Shown here in pieces: positions 5,068-7,552 of a DNA stretch of 7,552 bases. Position numbers and translations under genes: made by a program. Numbering within the stretch: the first letter of the stretch is position 1; each line of letters starts with the position of its first letter. Origin of the DNA: an uncultured Eubacteriales bacterium (GTDB lineage Bacteria > Bacillota > Clostridia > UBA1381). A model generated the notes under the pieces. That model did not search any database. It was not told where the DNA came from and was given only the letters and a program-made list of their open reading frames with translations. The stretch is taken from positions 1 to 7,552 of the forward strand of contig CAJKHT010000109.1 of the NCBI GenBank assembly GCA_905199755.1, given 5' to 3'.

Positions 5068-7545
5068 ATGAAAAAAGTGAGCGGGATTTTAGTTGTCTGT
5101 ATGCTGCTGAATCTGATGAGCAGTGTATGTATGGCAGTATCGGAGCCTTTGCCTCCGATATATTTTGAGAATTGGACCGTCGGGTTCAATAACAGTGCAA
5201 ACAACTATGCCGAGGGCAGCGCCGAGATTGTAAAGGATGAATCGGAAGCTCATACAGGCAGCCGATGTATATATCTGAAATATCCTTTGAGCAAAAAAAG
5301 CAACAGGTACATGACATTAAAGAGCAGCACCATGACTTTTGACAGCAATAAAAAGTATAAATTCGGTTTTTGGCTGAAAGCATCAAAGGGGAGTAAGGGT
5401 GTTGCCGCGCGTATAGGCTGGAACAGCGGAAGATTTAATGTACTCGGCAACACTGCATTGTCAGAGGATACCGATTGGGAATATTATGAATTTATATGCA
5501 CGAGCAGCCCGAGCGGCAGTCAGACACTTCTGTTTTTAATTGAAGATATTTGTGCTGACGGAATATGGCTGGATGATTTGGAAGTATCGGAATGTGATGA
5601 GGACGGAAATTCGATAGGAGAAAATTTACTGCAAAACCCGGGCTTTGAGTCCTCGATACCGCCGGGGGAGGCGCAGAATATTGAGGTAGAATACGGCGTC
5701 GGCAGTATGAGTATCAGCTGGACAAATCCGACCGATGCAGATTATAAAAAAGCGGTTATATATCAGGCAGCGGACGGACAGGTACAAAACGTTATTGCAG
5801 AAGTGCAAAACCCGCTAAATACATATACAATTCAAAATCTTTCAGACAATACACCGTACAAATATATAATTAAAACCTGTGATACGGCAGGGGATGAATC
5901 CGAGGGCACAGAAATTTCGGGAGTATACCGTATTCCGCGGCCGCAGGCACCGGAGGTGAAGTCCGATGATAAGAATAATATAATCATCGGCATTGATGAG
6001 ACAATGGAGTATAAAATTGATGACGGTGAGTGGATTGCATATGATCCCATAAATCCGCCGAAATTTTTGGGGGATTGTATTGTTTCGGTCAGAGTGGCAG
6101 CTTCGGGAGAAATACCGGCAAGCGAGGAAACACTGCTGACATTTACGGCGGACTATCCGAATGTACTGAAAGACGATTTTAATAATATTATTGTAGGCAT
6201 TGATGAAACAATGGAGTATAAAATTAATGACGGTGAATGGATTACATATGATTCGTCGTCAGAACCGAATCTTTCGGGGGATTGCATTGTACAGATAAGA
6301 TGTAAATCGGATGAAACTTCGGGTAAGGTCAGAACAATGACCTTTACAAAAAATCCGGAACAGTCGGCCGATAACTGCATTACGGCTCAAATAGAATATA
6401 ACAAGGGTGAAATTACAGTAAAAGGGGCTACACCGGCAGGCGAAGGAAATGCGGTTACATTAATGGCATTAAGTAAAGGAAGCAATGCAAGGGAGTATAA
6501 GAATATTTTTGAATTGCGTCAGCTTATAAGCGGTGAAAACGGAGTTTTCAATGTACGGTTTACAATGCCGGATATAAAGGACGGTAAGTCGACAAACGGC
6601 GACTACGTTGTATATATTGACGGTGATAATGCCGACAAAGCAATGCCGCCTGTTGAATATTTTCACAGAACGGCATATGACAGACAGGCAGCAGTAAAAG
6701 CCGTTTCGGAATGTGTAAATTCGGAGGAAATTAAAAATCTTCTCCATAAGGATTCTGATTTGCGTCCGGCGGTTATCACAATAGGGGTTCCGATTGATGA
6801 ATATGATGATTTATCGGAAATCGGGAAAAGTGATTTTGCAAAGCTGATAGCGGAACGTATTTCCGGCAGTACAGATGAGGAGGGATTTAAAACTGCATTT
6901 GAAGAATCGGCGGTTATAGCACTGCTCAATGATGCCGAAAATACGGGTGAAGTTGAGACTGTGCTGGCAGATTACAAGAAAATACTCGATTTAAAGTACA
7001 ACAGCGAGATTACTTATGAAACTTTGATAGCAAATAAAGAAACAAAAAAACTGAATTGGATATTTGAAAGAGTTCTGAACAAAAAAGGTTTTAATACTGT
7101 CGGTGATGTTCAGAGTGTTTTCAAAGAAGGATATGCACTGTATATTCTGAATAATGCGTCCTACGGTGAAATGGAAAACGTTATGTCAGCCAACGCTGAA
7201 TTGCTGAAATTCTCCGCTAACAGTGCATATAAAAAATATTTATCACTGCCGGCATACAGCAATGACAGCAGAAATAAGGCGAATAAAGTGTCAGTCAATA
7301 AGGAACTGGTCAGAATTTTGAATAATTCGCCCGTAACAGAGGCATCGGGATTTATAAGCGTATTGGAAAAGGCAGTGGGAGAAGCCAAAAATATTATCGC
7401 AAGTAATAATTCCGGCGGTGGCGGAGGCAGCGGAAGCAGCACAGGCAAAGGAAGCGTATACACAATACCGGACGCTGCGGCAGCCGATGAAACAGAAATG
7501 GAGTGGTATAATATAAATAGAGTCGACAAACACCCAAAAATCTGA
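5068..7545 (+). CDS. Secreted multi-domain glycan-binding-type surface protein, C-terminus apparently lost
   Basis: An 825-residue exported protein with a GGGAGGA ribosome site eight bases before the ATG. The signal peptide is MKKVSGILVVCMLLNLMSS followed by VCMA, with probable cleavage after residue 23. Residues about 28-194 look like a jelly-roll carbohydrate-binding module (CBM4/9-like), with the hydrophobic core WLDDLEV and a closing NPGFE (190-194). About 198-290 is a fibronectin type III domain. Two small beta modules follow (about 299-367 and 368-430), sharing GIDETMEYKI-DGEWI-YD and resembling DUF4073-type repeats. About 432-534 is an Ig-like domain. About 535-780 is a mainly helical region I do not recognise. 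The linker SGGGGGSGSSTGKG spans 782-795. In related clostridial proteins such a linker leads to S-layer-homology repeats or another anchor; here only 30 residues follow, ending RVDKHPKI, with no anchor. No catalytic domain is visible. The role is probably glycan binding or display; confidence in that is low. Confidence 0.85.
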   Translation: MKKVSGILVVCMLLNLMSSVCMAVSEPLPPIYFENWTVGFNNSANNYAEGSAEIVKDESEAHTGSRCIYLKYPLSKKSNRYMTLKSSTMTFDSNKKYKFGFWLKASKGSKGVAARIGWNSGRFNVLGNTALSEDTDWEYYEFICTSSPSGSQTLLFLIEDICADGIWLDDLEVSECDEDGNSIGENLLQNPGFESSIPPGEAQNIEVEYGVGSMSISWTNPTDADYKKAVIYQAADGQVQNVIAEVQNPLNTYTIQNLSDNTPYKYIIKTCDTAGDESEGTEISGVYRIPRPQAPEVKSDDKNNIIIGIDETMEYKIDDGEWIAYDPINPPKFLGDCIVSVRVAASGEIPASEETLLTFTADYPNVLKDDFNNIIVGIDETMEYKINDGEWITYDSSSEPNLSGDCIVQIRCKSDETSGKVRTMTFTKNPEQSADNCITAQIEYNKGEITVKGATPAGEGNAVTLMALSKGSNAREYKNIFELRQLISGENGVFNVRFTMPDIKDGKSTNGDYVVYIDGDNADKAMPPVEYFHRTAYDRQAAVKAVSECVNSEEIKNLLHKDSDLRPAVITIGVPIDEYDDLSEIGKSDFAKLIAERISGSTDEEGFKTAFEESAVIALLNDAENTGEVETVLADYKKILDLKYNSEITYETLIANKETKKLNWIFERVLNKKGFNTVGDVQSVFKEGYALYILNNASYGEMENVMSANAELLKFSANSAYKKYLSLPAYSNDSRNKANKVSVNKELVRILNNSPVTEASGFISVLEKAVGEAKNIIASNNSGGGGGSGSSTGKGSVYTIPDAAAADETEMEWYNINRVDKHPKI
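5974..6045 (+). repeat. Intragenic module repeat, copy 1
   Basis: This 72-base stretch encodes NNIIIGIDETMEYKIDDGEW and IAYD (residues 303-326) of the surface protein. It matches the copy starting at 6181 at 64 of 72 positions by my count, with most differences at third codon positions. It is the conserved core of a small beta module repeated with a 207-base (69-residue) period. Confidence 0.85.
6181..6252 (+). repeat. Intragenic module repeat, copy 2
   Basis: Second copy, encoding NNIIVGIDETMEYKINDGEW and ITYD (residues 372-395). After the core the two modules diverge quickly, apart from a shared GDCIV, and the second is shorter, ending at about residue 430. This suggests duplication followed by divergence, with selection or gene conversion keeping the core alike. 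Confidence 0.85.
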
Positions 7546-7551
7546 TATAAT
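7523..7551 (+). promoter_or_regulatory. Promoter overlapping the 3' end of the surface-protein gene
   Basis: TCGACA (7523-7528, one mismatch to TTGACA), a 17-base spacer and TATAAT (7546-7551) preceded by the extended -10 element TG (7543-7544) form a strong promoter pointing out of the window. The TGA stop codon at 7543-7545 is part of it. A second extended -10, TGGTATAAT (7504-7512), lies upstream without a good -35 box. The downstream gene is outside the window. Confidence 0.7.
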
Positions 7552-7552
7552 A

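Noticed and set aside
7161..7529. A minus-strand frame of 122 codons opposite the end of the surface-protein gene.
   Set aside because: Its Pro/Leu/Ser-rich product is the complement of the Gly/Ser linker and helical region, and the + strand frame has clear protein features.

Overview
The window reads as an accessory carbohydrate-use locus from an AT-rich, low-GC Gram-positive anaerobe, most likely a gut Clostridia member. The evidence is strong GGAGG-type ribosome sites, a membrane-anchored AraC regulator of the YesS type, an LplC/YtcP-type sugar ABC permease, and a large secreted multi-domain surface protein with a Gly-rich linker. A pectin specialist such as Monoglobus would fit, but the sequence cannot fix the genus. 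All genes lie on the + strand.

Left part (1-3561): the 3' portion of a transmembrane AraC-family sensor-regulator, cut by the left edge of the window. One base after its stop begins a cytoplasmic DUF2264 protein, a likely carbohydrate-active enzyme. The enzyme's ribosome site lies inside the last codons of the regulator, so the two are probably translated together.

Middle (3562-4148): a non-coding stretch holding a decayed IS3-type transposase tail (about 3592-3783) and a strong intrinsic terminator (3918-3952). It also holds a pair of 13-bp direct repeats 22 bp apart (3996-4036) that run into the -35 box of a good sigma-A-type promoter (4030-4058). The repeat pair is the clearest regulatory signal in the window and has the form expected of an AraC-family operator.

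Right part (4149-7552): one LplC-type permease, then after 25 bp a secreted protein of 825 residues. That protein has a signal peptide, a carbohydrate-binding-like sandwich, FN3, two near-identical small beta modules, an Ig-like domain, a long helical region and a poly-Gly linker. It ends abruptly after the linker, where related proteins usually carry cell-wall anchoring domains, and its stop codon overlaps a well-formed promoter (7523-7551).

Working model (inference): a surface protein captures or displays a plant or host glycan, ABC permeases import the oligosaccharide, the DUF2264 enzyme trims it in the cytoplasm, and the membrane AraC regulator senses the substrate and activates the promoter at 4030-4058. 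The locus looks rearranged. The permease has no partner permease or solute-binding protein here, an IS scar sits between the two halves, and the surface protein appears to have lost its C-terminus. No wholly new system is evident; the least explained element is the surface protein.
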